Assembly (NCBI GenBank): GCA_947396885.1
Contig: OX377205.1
Coordinates: 72,202,969-72,266,968 of the forward strand
From: Heligmosomoides polygyrus polygyrus
Lineage: Eukaryota > Nematoda > Chromadorea > Rhabditida > Heligmosomidae
Length of the DNA: 64,000 nucleotides
Reading direction: 5' to 3'
The position numbers and the translations under genes are program-made. Within the stretch, counting starts at the first letter, position 1. Each line of letters opens with the position of its first letter. Below, one piece after another: positions 10,945 to 21,538 of the stretch. The notes below the pieces were generated by a model. It did no database searches. It worked only from the letters and a program-made list of their open reading frames with translations, and was not told the DNA's origin.

Positions 10945-11985
10945 CTTTTCTGTATACCAGTGGTTGATATTGGGATAGTCAAAAGACAAAGGATAAACGA
11001 CGGCGTAAATCAATTGCTGTCTCCGATTAGAGAGATACAAGCGCCGCGAAACAGCTAACACTCACATGATTCGAGGAATGATCGCGTACTGTGCAGTTTG
11101 CTTTTCACATGTGAGAGAGTTTTATCTTCGGAAAAAATTCACGAGGCAAAATTCAGGTGCACTGAAGGATTTCGGTGAATCCTACGCTTGGTGTCGTTAG
11201 TCCTAGCTGGAGCCCGTGTTTGAGAGAAACTTCTACAGAACCCGGAGGGCGCTATATGTAGGTAAATGGGAAAATATTAAGTCTCTTTATGCAGCTCATT
11301 CATCCGACGTGCAGCTATGCTATTGTATGAACTGAATGGTGATGACCTCGTTGTTCAGCGCTTCCATGGCCTCCCATCGTCCTGAGCTTGCTCGGCTATT
11401 CCTTTAAAATCTGTGCCAACAACCTCTAACCTATCCATAAGGTCCTTTCCTTGTTATTACTTGAAGAAAGGCGCATAAGCTTCGACTTGGTCGCTTAGAG
11501 ATGCTCTTCAAAAGCTTTTTGTGGCGAAACTCGGTAGAGCTCATCCGTCTCATTGTGAGTGTTCATATAATTAATTGCGATCCTGTCAGGATTCCTTGGA
11601 TTTCGGTGATGGACGATCAATTTGGTGACAACCGTCCTTTCATTTCTTTTTTCGTTAGTGGAACAACGGGATAACGTACGCTGCAGCTTTCAAATAATAC
11701 CTAGACGTCATCGGTGGACAAAAGATGACGGCCTAGCTACCACTAATCGTCTCCAAGCCCTGAGAATGGAGCACTCCGACCGTCTTCCTTTCTTCTTTAG
11801 GCATTCTTATTTTCATTATAGAAGAAACTGGTTTTACTATGCAGAGTAGTACAGCGAGATACGGTAGGAGAAAATCTTCAGAACTACAGCTATGAAGCCT
11901 GTCTAGTCTTTGTCATACGTATGCGATTTATTCTCCGAAGTACCCGTGGCGAAGAAAAGATCGTCAACGTATGCTGCGCAAAGTC
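10945..11985. other. Intergenic DNA, no gene supported
   Basis: Contains what may be an isolated SINE 3' tail on the - strand (AGGATAAACGACGGCGTAAA near 10990). Otherwise only short ORFs. Confidence 0.35.
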
Positions 11986-11989
11986 TGAT

Positions 11990-12460
11990 CTTTGGCACAT
12001 TTTCTGGATCTAAACGCACGTTGTACGACGAACGCATTGCATAACGTCTGTGGCATATTTATTTGCCGAGTCCTCACGTACGCGTCACGTCATGACGTTG
12101 CCACGACGTCTATGGCACATGTTCTGAAACCTGACACGTTGGACGATACTGAAAGAAAATACTGGTCTCCCATTACTGCCCCTGCTCCCTCCCTTACTGA
12201 TCCTCCATTACTGGTCTCCTCTAACCTGGTTCCCTTACTGGTCTCCTTTATTGCTCTTCCTTACTTCCGTTCCCCTTAATGGTTCCCTCTTACTGGTCTC
12301 TATTAACTGGCGCCACTTGGCTGGTCTCCCTCCCCCTTACTGGTCCACCTTACTGGCCCTCCCCTTAGTGATCCCCCTTTACTCCACGTCTTCTGAACCT
12401 CGACGCACGTTGGACGACTACTTCGGCACGTCTTCTGAATCCGAATCGGCACGCTCAAAA
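11990..12460. repeat. Degenerate compound repeat array
   Basis: Two repeat types are interleaved. The outer one is a unit of about 40 bp (roughly GGCACATGTTCTGAACCTGA followed by CGCACGTTGGACGAC) found near 11994, 12114, 12387 and 12428. The centre (about 12160-12385) is a pyrimidine-rich run of a unit of about 12-13 bp, TTACTGGTCTCC, repeated roughly a dozen times with changes. The ORFs across it are a by-product of the repeats. It is a minisatellite-like structure not related to the other repeats in the window. Confidence 0.65.
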
Positions 12461-12614
12461 AAGGGCGCAGTTGCCGTTGTGTCAAGCACTACGCGCCTGC
12501 GCATCCTCTTCCGCCACAGCACCTCACGTTGAGCGGAAAACACTTGCCCGTGTGAGATACGAATGAGGCGCTCATGCATTTTCTAAACGTCATTGATGGA
12601 CAAACTCCTCCGTA

Positions 12615-13880
12615 TTAGGTCGTTGCATATGAAATAGCCGATTTTGGCTGAAAGCTTTGACAGATCCTAACTTTGCTTGGAAGCAATTTTTAACTGAAAT
12701 AAGCATCACAACAATTACATTTTAATACACTTTTTCCAACGCAACAATAGCATAGAGATTCCAGCTTTGTAAAAATCAGAACCATGAGAATTAATAAAAC
12801 ATAAGGAATCATTTACGACAACTTCTTGGTCTTCTGAATTTTTTATCCTTCACATGACGACCTAAGTGCTAGAAAAAAATCATTAGGGGACTGATCTGGT
12901 GAATATGCTGGACGTGGCAGAGTTTCGTATCCCAATTCATCCATTAGTTCCTGGACAACAATTCTTGAAACGTGCGGACGCGCGTTGTCATGCAGGATTG
13001 GGCCTGTTCCATTGGCCAAGCCGGCTGCTTCTCAAACAACTTCTGGTGCATCACTTCAAATTCGGCACAGTATTTCTCCACTGTGATAGTCTCACTAATC
13101 TTCAAGAACTTGTAATGGACTATACCAGCCATTGTCTACCACACGGTCACCATGGCCTTCTTTGTATGGAGACTTGCCTTCGGCATCTCCTTGGGACTCT
13201 CATTCTTCTCCAGCCATTGTGCAGAGCGACAACGATAAAGAATCCCTTTTCGTCGCATGTCACGATCCTGTTCAAAAAAGCTCCCTTAGTTTGCGCAGCC
13301 TTAACGAGACCCAGGTGTCGTGGCGCTTCAGCATCTGCCCGGCGGTCAGTTCGTGCGGGATCCATTTATCCAATTTGTTTTCTTCTCCGGTCACATTTAA
13401 GTGGCGACTGATAGTGCTGCCGTCAACGCCGAAGCCGAGTCGCTCTCTCACAGTTTGACGCGGATCTGCTTCCACCATGGCTTTGAGTGGGTCGTCGTTA
13501 GGGAATGATGGCGGTGTACCTGGTCATCATCTTCCATCTCCAGATCGAAATCTTTCGAACCAGTGGCGAATTGTGCATTCCTTAGAGAAATCCTACCCAA
13601 ATGTAGCGTTGATGTTACGAGCTGCGGCTGCAACGTGCTGTCTACTTTTCCATTCACATAAGTAGAGCACCCGAATATCACGTTGGTTCGTACTGTATGT
13701 ATAAACGACGTCAAAATCTCGGCAAGATGCAATTATGTCCCAAAAGCTAAATGGTGAGAAAGTGGAGATTCTGCGCCTTCATTAGCTATATACAGTGCCT
13801 GAGATGGGAACATTCTTAGCCATGAAAAATCGATCAAAAGTGAGGTAGCAAAGTCGGCCATTTCATATGCAACGACCTAA
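12615..13880 (-). mobile_element. Second mariner element, decayed inside, ends intact
   Basis: The 1266-bp element is bounded by inverted repeats of about 27 bp starting TTAGGTCGTTGCATATGAAA (12615, and on the other strand ending at 13880), flanked by TA at 12613-12614 and 13881-13882. The ends differ from those of the mariner at 4118-5399, so it is a separate lineage. The interior holds a broken transposase. Confidence 0.9.
12845..13700 (-). pseudogene. Relic mariner transposase
   Basis: Fragments in several frames spell a mariner transposase of a type different from the one at 4195-5213. From N to C they are a SGDFDLE-like remnant (GSKDFDLEMEDDDQ, near 13550), MVEADPRQTVRERLGFGVD with GSTISRHL (second HTH, about 13390-13478), KLDKWIPHEL, IVTCDEKG with the first Asp (about 13262), ILHDNARPHVSRI with the second (about 12980) and AYSPDQSPND with the third (about 12890). 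At least three frame changes separate them. The gene is dead, although the catalytic Asp codons survive. Confidence 0.9.
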
Positions 13881-13894
13881 TATATAGGTAGTGG

Positions 13895-14095
13895 TAGTGA
13901 TAGTGATGGTGATATGATTGTAGTTGGCGCATGAATCCTTATCTGCCTATACAATATGTAGCTTGCGGTAGCCAGCCGGCAAGTCAGCGTTCTATCCGAC
14001 GACGTTTTGGACCTGGGTTGTGGGTGATGACCTAACCAAGAGTCTAAATTCGTACTGCACGCGACAGCCGGCGCCTCAACCGACTGCGCTGGCAT
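13895..14095 (-). mobile_element. SINE copy, - orientation, partly decayed
   Basis: On the - strand it carries the family's A-box region (GCGCAGTCGGTTGAGGCGCC) and the downstream body with CAAGTCAGCGTTCTATCC and TTGCGGTAGCCAGCCGGC on the + strand. The B-box region is diverged. It sits 15 bp beyond the end of the second mariner. Confidence 0.7.
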
Positions 14096-14660
14096 GCATG
14101 CAGCAACTAATATTATCGTTCTATTAATCATTAGACTGATAGGTAACCTTCGACGCTAGTCATTCCTCACGGAATCTTCCACACATTCTTCCGTTTATGT
14201 GCGGATGTCATACAGACACGGGGGACGCGCGTTCTACCCCTGTATGGCCTGGACATGCCTCCCCGAAGTTTTATGTACATATAGGCGTATAAGGGAAGGC
14301 CTTGTGCAAGGCACTTGGAGCTGAAGATTTCAAACTAAGCGCCTCGAACTGCGACAAAATCTGGCGAGGATTGCCAATGATCAGCATCAAAGAAGTCTGC
14401 ATGGTCGCAAGCAGAACAATCGTCGACAAGAAGGCGAAAAAACTGCGTGATCTCATGGCCTATACAAGGTTTAGTGCGCAGTATTTTCCAAGTACAGGAT
14501 AAGCTTGTCGCCTTTTGCACACCACGTTTAGCGGCTGTGGCTGAGTGCGCCACGCCCCCCTTTGTTGTGGTTTCTATCAGCTGCGATACGCAAGAGTTTC
14601 GTATTACTTTCGAAAATGAATCGCAACCAGATAGCGGGTCGTTATCGCCACGGGGATTTT

Positions 14661-14761
14661 CGAAACGTTTTCGAAAATCGGAAATAGCCCCGATAAACAG
14701 TCGTCGTCAGCCGTTCGACTTTCGAAACACACATCGCGACCAAACTCGCGGCGGTACTTAA
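14661..14761 (+). promoter_or_regulatory. Promoter module of the 14802 gene
   Basis: Closely matches the module before the 8375 gene: CGAAACGTTTTCGAAAATCGG start at 14661, TTTCGAAA at 14720-14727, then CGCGACCAAACTCGCGGCGG and TACTTAA at 14755-14761, 40 bp before the ATG. Conservation of about 100 bp between two copies whose wider intergenic DNA differs argues for function or for recent duplication. Confidence 0.6.
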
Positions 14762-14801
14762 GCGCCGTCCCCATGCAACGACAACCATTCCATATCAAAC
14801 C

Positions 14802-15458
14802 ATGCCCGGCGACTCCACTACCAAGCCAAAAAATCTCACATTCAAGATCTACATGACCCGCTCGCCTCGGATCAAAGTCACCTACAAGGACAAGCACGAC
14901 CTGTTCGACGCATTCAAGAATAAACTGACCGATCTTGGAGTCCCACTTGGAAGCGTCTTCTTTGTCGACGAACTGGGTGCGCCTACTCGAGTCAATACCG
15001 CCGATAGACTGATGGAAGCCGCTGAGAATTCCGACCTTTTGCACCTCCACGTTATCAGCGACGAAAGCGACGACGATGACACTTCATCGTCTAGCGGTGA
15101 TGAGATTTTCAATGGCCACAACTACTGGTGGGGGCGTCCGAAACGCCACCATCATTCGAGGAACCGCTCCAGGAGTCGCGCCCATTCTCGTGGAGGACGT
15201 TCACGTTCAAAGGATCGTTCATCGAGCCGCGACCGCTCCCGAGGGCATCGCCGTCACCACCACTCGAAGCACCACCACGGATTCGGTCCACTCCCAGGGC
15301 TGGCTCCATTCTGCTGCAATCCTGTGATGGATCAACGTTTCGGTCACTGTCCCCCCTTCGGTGGCGGCTTCGGACGCGGCGGTTGCGGTCGAGGTGGCGG
15401 ATTCGGAAGAGGTGGCTTTGGACCTGGCGGTGGTCGAGGACGCTTCCCCGAGTACTGA
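14802..15458 (+). CDS. PB1-like domain protein with acidic, RS, His and Gly-rich tail (paralogue 2)
   Basis: A 218-residue intronless protein, the closest relative of the 8375 gene, alignable along its whole length. The PB1-like domain runs over residues 10-86 (LTFKIYM, RIKVTYKDKHDLFDAFKNK, FFVDELGAPTRVNTAD). It retains one more acidic residue in the OPCA-like loop than paralogue 1. Then follow SDESDDDDTSSSSGDE, NYWWGRPKRHHHSR shared word for word with paralogue 1, RS dipeptides, HHHHSKHHHGFGP, and a Gly/Arg tail (GRGGCGRGGGFGRGG) ending RFPEY. AATAAA is at 15606-15611, with TGTTCTGTTGAG downstream. Differences are spread over the length and the frame is kept, suggesting selection on the protein. 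Function unknown. Confidence 0.87.
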   Translation: MPGDSTTKPKNLTFKIYMTRSPRIKVTYKDKHDLFDAFKNKLTDLGVPLGSVFFVDELGAPTRVNTADRLMEAAENSDLLHLHVISDESDDDDTSSSSGDEIFNGHNYWWGRPKRHHHSRNRSRSRAHSRGGRSRSKDRSSSRDRSRGHRRHHHSKHHHGFGPLPGLAPFCCNPVMDQRFGHCPPFGGGFGRGGCGRGGGFGRGGFGPGGGRGRFPEY

Positions 15459-15611
15459 CGACGATGGCTAATGGCTTAAGTCCTCCGTAGCGGTTTCGTA
15501 GAACCGGTATCTGGCACACTAGAACCACGTGCGTTGCTTAGCTTTAGCCTGTGTTACGTGTTACTCTGTACTGATCGTTGTATTGTATTGCATCACGACT
15601 TTGGGAATAAA

Positions 15612-16190
15612 CCTGTCATTACAATCGGTGTTCTGTTGAGTGAAAAAGCGTTGAAATAAGTTTTTGTTTTGAAAAGGGCCGTTGAAATAAATAATAGCCA
15701 TAAGCAACTTTTTCACGATACGCCATGCATCCTGCTTCTACGGCATATCTCACAAACATTGAGAACCTACGCTCAAGAAGTTTATGACTCGTGCGGAGCT
15801 GCCAGCTATTATATATCAGCTTGAGAGAGTTCTGGAGATCACGTATGACAATCCATCTTACGATAGAAATCTTGGCCGACATGAGGTCGAAATCGCGTTC
15901 GTAATCGAAGAGAAGCAGCGCCTGTACTATGCGAGCGGCTTGAACCCCGCTTTAAAATAATTGCCCATCATTATGCTTTAAAATGACGCAACAATGAATA
16001 GTAAAACATGTACTCCTGAATGAAACGTACTCATGAGCTTAAGAGGCGAGAAAAGTGACGAAGAAGGTTAAGGAAAATGATGAAAAATAATAATAATTAT
16101 TTTTATTTATTTTTTTATTTTAAATTTTTATTTTTCATGAAATAAAATGTTCTTCAATTTCTCCATGAAAAATAAAAGGAAAAAATGACA
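15612..16190. other. Intergenic DNA, no gene supported
   Basis: Ordinary AT-rich sequence; an A/T-only run lies near 16085-16140. Confidence 0.4.
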
Positions 16191-16194
16191 TGCG

Positions 16195-16400
16195 ATGATG
16201 ACTTATCCCTGGCTGGAATGAGCCACGCTCCTCTTCTTTTACCGGCTGTCGTGGAGGCATCTTGTGCGAGTGTCTCTTCTGTACAATAACTTGCGGTGGC
16301 CGGCCTATGAACAACTTTGTGTTTTCTGCTTCTTGAGTGATTTGGCAGACCTGACTGGACCCTAACCAAGAACCGTGATTTGTGGTGAACTACAATTTTC
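16195..16400 (-). mobile_element. Decayed SINE copy, - orientation
   Basis: The words TGTCGTGGAGGCAT, AACTTGCGGTGGCCGGCC and CCAAGAACCGTGATTTG match the complement of the SINE body in the right order. The tRNA-like head is very worn (CCGACTGCGCTAAC near 16398). Confidence 0.5.
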
Positions 16401-16799
16401 CGACTGCGCTAACATGCCCTAAAAATGAGAGAAAGAAGGCTATAAAAGAGGGTAGAAGTAGGATAAGGAAAAACGGATCTAACCCAAAGCTGTCAAGATG
16501 ATCCGAACGCCAGTGGGTGCCTACATTAGCTTGACGTGTCGCGGCACTTCCTATGAAACATTCTTTTCATATTCCATTTTGGAGAAGACATTATGCTCCA
16601 TCTACACTCTTTCGCATCTGTACCACAGCCTTTCGCTTAAAATATGGTTCACAACGAGTACCAAAAATTTGACGATGAGGTGCGATTGTTGGCCATTTCT
16701 TTCTGGGTATGAAAATGTAGCGAACCTAGCAGCACTCCTTCGCTTTTTTGTTTTCCGCCACGAATCGAGGTTATTGTTACAACGATGGTTCACTGCGAC

Positions 16800-16880
16800 C
16801 GAAACTCTTGCGCCAGGCGGGACCCGAACCCACACCTTCTGTTGACTGCGCGGAAATGCTCTACGCTCTACACGAGGTTA
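16800..16880 (-). repeat. tRNA-like sequence (second family)
   Basis: The complement reads TAGAGCATTTCCGCGCAG, then GTGTGGGTTCGGGTCCC and GCCTGGCGCAAG, so a B box (GGTTCGGGTCC) and a tRNA-like T arm and 3' acceptor strand are present. The 5' acceptor strand and a foldable anticodon arm are absent, so it is not a working tRNA gene. Related sequences lie at 35115-35215 and 35295-35375, suggesting a second tRNA-derived repeat family. Confidence 0.45.
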
Positions 16881-16884
16881 TTGT

Positions 16885-17075
16885 AATGGCTGGGACTCCG
16901 CATGGGCTAACCAAACCTTCCATCTCTACGGAGTCGGTGAATTGGTCACTCCTGCCTGGAAAGTTAAATATCAGCTGGCTTCAAAAGGCGCTGTATGCGC
17001 CAAGTATGTATGCCTCCAGCTGTCTACGAAATATACGGTGGAAGTGGAATGCGTAGCGCATTCCAAACGAGATTA
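16885..17075 (+). mobile_element. 5'-truncated SINE copy
   Basis: Matches the SINE body from GGGCTAACCAAACCTTCCAT through GTCGGTGAATTGG to GTAGCGCATTCC. The tRNA-derived head is missing and the tail is worn. Confidence 0.6.
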
Positions 17076-17099
17076 ATCGTTATCGCCCTCTATCATTTT

Positions 17100-18474
17100 C
17101 CTTTGAACATGCTTGAAAAGTAATGGTAAGGGTAGTTCTTTCGTGGATCTGTGCTGTTTCCAGACCAGTGGACAGAAAAGGTTGCATTTCCAAGCCGCAA
17201 CACTTCCGACAATGCTCATTACACACCAAACGCATCGAGCCATCAGTCACTTCCCACCACTTGGGCCTGAAATCTAAGCGCTAAGCTGTAGCGAGTGTAG
17301 GGATATTGCAAGGCAACGCGAATATTCGTGGATACAATCACCGAGCAGGGAAGGTTAAATGAGTGGACATTATCGTCCCTTATTCGCTTGGTGATGAGCC
17401 GCACTTCCTGTCTCTGCTCTACTCTTGAAATGAACTCTTGATGGTGAAGTCACTGTGTAAAATGTATGAAAAATTGAGGCACAAAAAATATAAAATGGAT
17501 ACACGTAAGTTACTGGTAATTATGTAGGGCGAGAGTTCATCGCCTCTGAGCATCTTTACATAGAAGTTGACTTCGCAAAATGAAAACCAAAGGGAGAAAC
17601 AGAATCCCTTTCTAGTTGAGGTCTTCAGTCCCTTCAAGTTCCACGAGCGGCTGTCTTATGAACTGATTTTATAAGCATAGTCAGGACATCATCGAAAGTC
17701 ATAACATCAACATGCATCTAGAATTAGACTCACCAGCAGTTAGGCGATCTATGTAATGATGTGTATATGCGCATAGTCACAACATATAAGGTCGTAACAA
17801 ACGGCAAACATTGTTTAACTACTTTGGATAGAGAGGGTACTTTGACGACCTTGCGTTGGCAGGAATGTCCAGCACCTAATGGCTCCAACAAGTAAGTCAT
17901 GTTTCACCTTTAAAAACTTTAAATAAATAAAAACCGAATCATCTCATACTGGTCTGTATGAGATTTCTATGGTTGAAAATCTCTTGTCTTTCCTCATATT
18001 TAAGCCTTGAAACATTATCGCTACTGATGAAATATCTATGAAACAAGAGTTTTGTTAACGTATTCTGAACCTTCACAATTTTCCTTGCCATCTCTTCATG
18101 AAAGGACTAGAGGTCTGGGAGCATTACTCCAATACTCAATACTGGGATATACATCCTTATCAATATTGTACCGTCATTACACTTTAGATATCCACAAATT
18201 AAAAATCGAGTAGAGAAAGCTTTTCGCGCTATAAAATTAAAGTGGCATGCAAAATTGAAACAGCTGTCAAACAAATTGCCAAGGTCACAAACTGGTAGAA
18301 ATTTTGCTGTAGAAGCGGAAATTTTGCTTGTGACCGGTCTTACCTTCAGTGTACGTGTGCAGCTTCATAAAAATGATAGTAAGGTGAGGCTTAAATTAGC
18401 TAGAACATTTTAAAAAAGCAAACGGTATAATTCCACGTTAGTCAAACTTTCTCTGGCAGGCGCCACGAATTCTA
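17100..18474. other. Intergenic DNA, no gene supported
   Basis: AT-rich, short ORFs only, no recognisable repeat. Confidence 0.4.
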
Positions 18475-20040
18475 CAGGGGTTCCAAAAAAAGTATACACT
18501 ATTTGAAAAGTGATAACTTTGTAAGTAAAGGCACTAAAGAAGCTAAGCGTTCCTATGAAAACTTAAGAGAATAGAAAATTTTTGACAAGTGAGGGGTATG
18601 GAGTGCGCCATGCACTCGTCTGAAATCTTGCATTTTATACTCAAATGATTGTGTTTCGCTTGAATACTTTTTATAATTTCTTCACAAAGTGGCCGTATCG
18701 ATTGACTTGTGCTTATTTTAAGGGTTGAAACTTAAAAACACACTACAGCTTGCGAAAAATACAGGTCATCACAAAAAATGCAAGTACTGTTTGAAAGATT
18801 CCAACATTGCTGCTGGTGGAGCTGTTGAAGACGTTTGAAACTCATACGATGTTCACGGTAACGAGATTTCTTGGCGTTTAAATAGTCAAGATTACGCCAT
18901 GCTCCCGTCTGAAACCCTGTGTTTCCGAATGTATTGATTGTGTATGGGCTGAATACTTGTTGCGATCTTGTTACTACTTGACCAGATTAACTTGTGCTGT
19001 TCTTCTTTTATCGTTTAGAACTCGACGATCACGAGGAAGACACGCGACGCGCGATTTTATTGATGGGACAATTCAAATGTGAGCAGGAGCCTCATTTTCA
19101 AAGACGGATGCTACGGAGTGATAAAGCCACATTTAAGCTGAACGAAGAGGTTAATCGGCATAATTGCAGCTACAGGGTGAAGAAAAAGAAAAAAGAAAAA
19201 CGTTAGAAGAAGCACATTACAGGTTAATCAGGCCAAGTAGTAGCAAGATTGTATCAAGCATTCAGCCCATGCACAATCAGTCGAGTCAGAAATGCAAAGT
19301 TTCCGGTGGGGCAAGGTGCAATCTTGATTATTTACATGCTACAAAAATTTCGTAACACTGTGCTTTCATATGAGGCTTAAACGTCTTCAAAAACTTCACT
19401 GGCAGCAATGTTAGAACTTTTTAAATAGTCCGCATTTTTAAGATTCTCTGAATTTTTTGCCGCAGTGTGTTTTTAAGTTTTAAATCTTAAAGGACGCGTG
19501 TAGCGCAGTCGGAGGAGGCGCGACTGTCGCGTGCACCCGATACCAGGTTCCTGGTTCGGGTCCGCCCAGGCCAACCAAGCCTTCCATCCCTCCGGGGTCG
19601 GTGAATTGATACCAGACTTGTCTGGGAAGGATAGAGCGCTGACTTGTTCATCGGCTGGCCATCGCAAGTCATTGTATGGCCAAATACGCATTCACGTCGC
19701 CTCCACGACATCCCGTAGAAGTAGAATGCGCTGGCGCATCCCAGAAGGGATTGAGTAACGCCTCCTTTATCCTTATCCTTATCCTAGATCTTAAAAAAGC
19801 TCAAATCAATTGATACAGCCACTTTGTGAAGAAATTATAGCAGGTATTCAGGCGAAACGCAATCCATCGAGTATAAAATGCAAAATTTCAGAGGAGTGCA
19901 TGGCGCATTCCATACCGTTCATATGTCAAAAAACTTCTATTTTCTTAAGCTTTTATACGAGCTCTCAGCTTCTTTAGTGCCTTTAATGAGAGCAAAGTTA
20001 TCACCTTTCAAACAGTGTATACGTTTTTTGAGACACCCTG
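18475..20040. mobile_element. Tc1/mariner-derived MITE (second copy) carrying a SINE
   Basis: The sister of the element at 3606-6145. It begins CAGGGGTTCCAAAAAAAG after TA (18473-18474) and ends with the complement of CAGGGTGTCTCAAAAAA at 20040. Without the SINE at 19492-19787 it is about 1.26 kb. The centre keeps the transposase relic at about 19108-19182, reading RMLRSDKATFKLNEEVN, in which the acidic residue after the DDE-type Asp is changed to Lys. Frames break on both sides. Confidence 0.85.
19492..19787 (+). mobile_element. tRNA-derived SINE, complete reference copy with TSD
   Basis: The best copy in the window. The head has a Pol III A box (TAGCGCAGTCGGAGG) and B box (GGTTCGGGTCC) about 50 bp apart. 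The body runs through CAGGCCAACCAAGCC, GACTTGTCTGGGAAGG and TCGCAAGTCATTGTATGGCC, and the tail is CCTTTATCCTTATCCTTATCC. It is flanked by an 8-bp duplication, ATCTTAAA, at 19484-19491 and 19788-19795. It lies inside the older MITE, which dates it as the later insertion. SINEs of this kind depend on a partner LINE; the CCTTAT-type tail would be the partner's recognition sequence (inference). Confidence 0.93.
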
Positions 20041-20044
20041 TGTT

Positions 20045-20255
20045 TATGCAGGATGTTGCGAGGGCAATTTGAATGTCTATTCTGCCTGTACAAGAACCTG
20101 CAGTGGCCAGACTATGATTAACTTTTGTTTTCTGAAATTCCTTCTTCGCAGCCAAATAACGACTCGCCGAACTGTAAAAATGAGAGGTCTGATTTGCTCC
20201 TCAACCTTGAGTCAATCCGGGTACAGCCGGCGCCTCCTCCGACCGCTTCATGTTC
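20045..20255 (-). mobile_element. Decayed SINE copy, - orientation
   Basis: The end near 20228-20250 (CAGCCGGCGCCTCCTCCGACC) is the complement of a SINE A-box region; CCTGCAGTGGCCAG near 20098 matches the body. It abuts the MITE ending at 20040. Confidence 0.55.
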
Positions 20256-20559
20256 GCTCGGAGGGAATAATCGCCCGAAATGAGTCGACTAACGCAGAGG
20301 TGGTGCAGTTTCAGTCCGTCTTTTCACTTCACTGCTAAAATCTACTCCTTGTTGAAGTAGACGGTGCTTGACCTCTTCGAGGCGAGCGGTGAAGACCTCC
20401 AATGTACCACCAGTAGTCCGTATTAGATCAACCGAGTTAAAGTTGAGCACAAGCATCGCTGGTGCTGAGGCGCTGACCAGTTTCGATTCGCTGGCCTCAT
20501 TTCGACTCTGCGCAATCGGAATTGAGAATACCACGCCCTCCATATATTAGCTTTCTAAT

Positions 20560-20720
20560 CATGCAATTTTCAGTAAAAATGGACACTTTTCAAATCAATT
20601 TGGGCACTCTTCAAAGAGAGCTTGATAATTCTGAAATCAAATGGGCGTTTTTCAAATTAGAACAGTCCTTTGAACTAATATGGAGACTTTCGAGACGGCT
20701 AGAATAGTTTTGTATTCAAG
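20560..20720. repeat. AT-rich dispersed repeat fragment
   Basis: Carries the words GGACACTTTTCAAATC, TTGGGCACTCTTCAAAGAG and GCTTGATAATTCTGAAATCAAA. These recur with changes at 48290-48560, 62230-62345 and 62860-63075. It looks like pieces of one low-complexity interspersed family. Confidence 0.45.
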
Positions 20721-21384
20721 AAACATTTAGCATACATTGTAGGCTTCATGGAGTCTATTGTAGGGTGCTTTGAAATTTTTGAAATTCACCCACTCAAACA
20801 AGTGAACACGCGATAGAATTTTACTTTTCAAAGAAAAATAATGGTTCAAACTTTGTGTTTAAGCGCAGGAAATCATTCAATGCATTGTGTATTATATTAG
20901 AAAAGGAGAGATCGCGCTATGCAGACGTTTACATAGATCATCGCATTTTTTCACAGAATGATAACAAAAATTCTGGCTGTGTGAAGTCTCTCTCTGTTAA
21001 GTCTCCACTCTCGGAAACTAGTTTGCCTTTTCTGTTTTGGCACAGCTCCACAGCACACAAAAATGTAGGCATTCCCGCTCATGTGTCTGCTCTCACGAAA
21101 CACGTTCAGTTTCGCAATTGTTCCAGTTTCCATACGGTTTAGAATTTACGTTGTTATGGAAAATGTACACAATTGCAGTGAGTTGAAGCTGACGTAGTTT
21201 TCATTGCTGAAAGTGCGTTATACGGATTTGTAAGCAGGGCTTCAACCAAAGTAAATGTGTCCCTATGTTGTTCCCAAAGCGTCCTGACCTCCAAAGTACT
21301 CGAGAGCGAAAGGGCAGCCGCACACCGCTTCTTCTTCTCGGAGGCAGTTCTCCTATCTGGGCAGCGCTCCTTATCGCCGCGATT

Positions 21385-21496
21385 GCGAAATAGTTTCGAA
21401 AATCGGAATTAGCACGTGGGCACGGCCAGACGATGAGTCATCGCGGCCAGTGGGTTTTCGAAACGGAGATCTCGACCACAACGAGGCGGTACTTAA
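21385..21496 (+). promoter_or_regulatory. Promoter module of the 21539 gene, with bZIP-like site
   Basis: TTTCGAAAATCGG (about 21394-21406), the palindrome GATGAGTCATC (21432-21442), TTTCGAAA (21456-21463), GATCTCGACCA, and GGCGGTACTTAAACGCC with TACTTAA at 21490-21496, 42 bp before the ATG. This promoter links two conservation groups: the TTTCGAAA/TACTTAA module of paralogues 1-3 and the TGAGTCA-type site of paralogues 3-8. TGAGTCA is the AP-1/bZIP consensus. Binding is not shown. Confidence 0.6.
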
Positions 21497-21538
21497 ACGC
21501 CCGCCGTCCGACCAACACTCATTTCGCTGCTGCCCAGC

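Noticed and set aside
12251..12532. Pro/Leu-rich ORF at 12251-12532
   Set aside because: Created by the TTACTGGTCTCC minisatellite.
16800..16880. A functional tRNA gene on the - strand
   Set aside because: T arm and 3' acceptor strand look right, but no matching 5' acceptor strand or anticodon stem can be formed.
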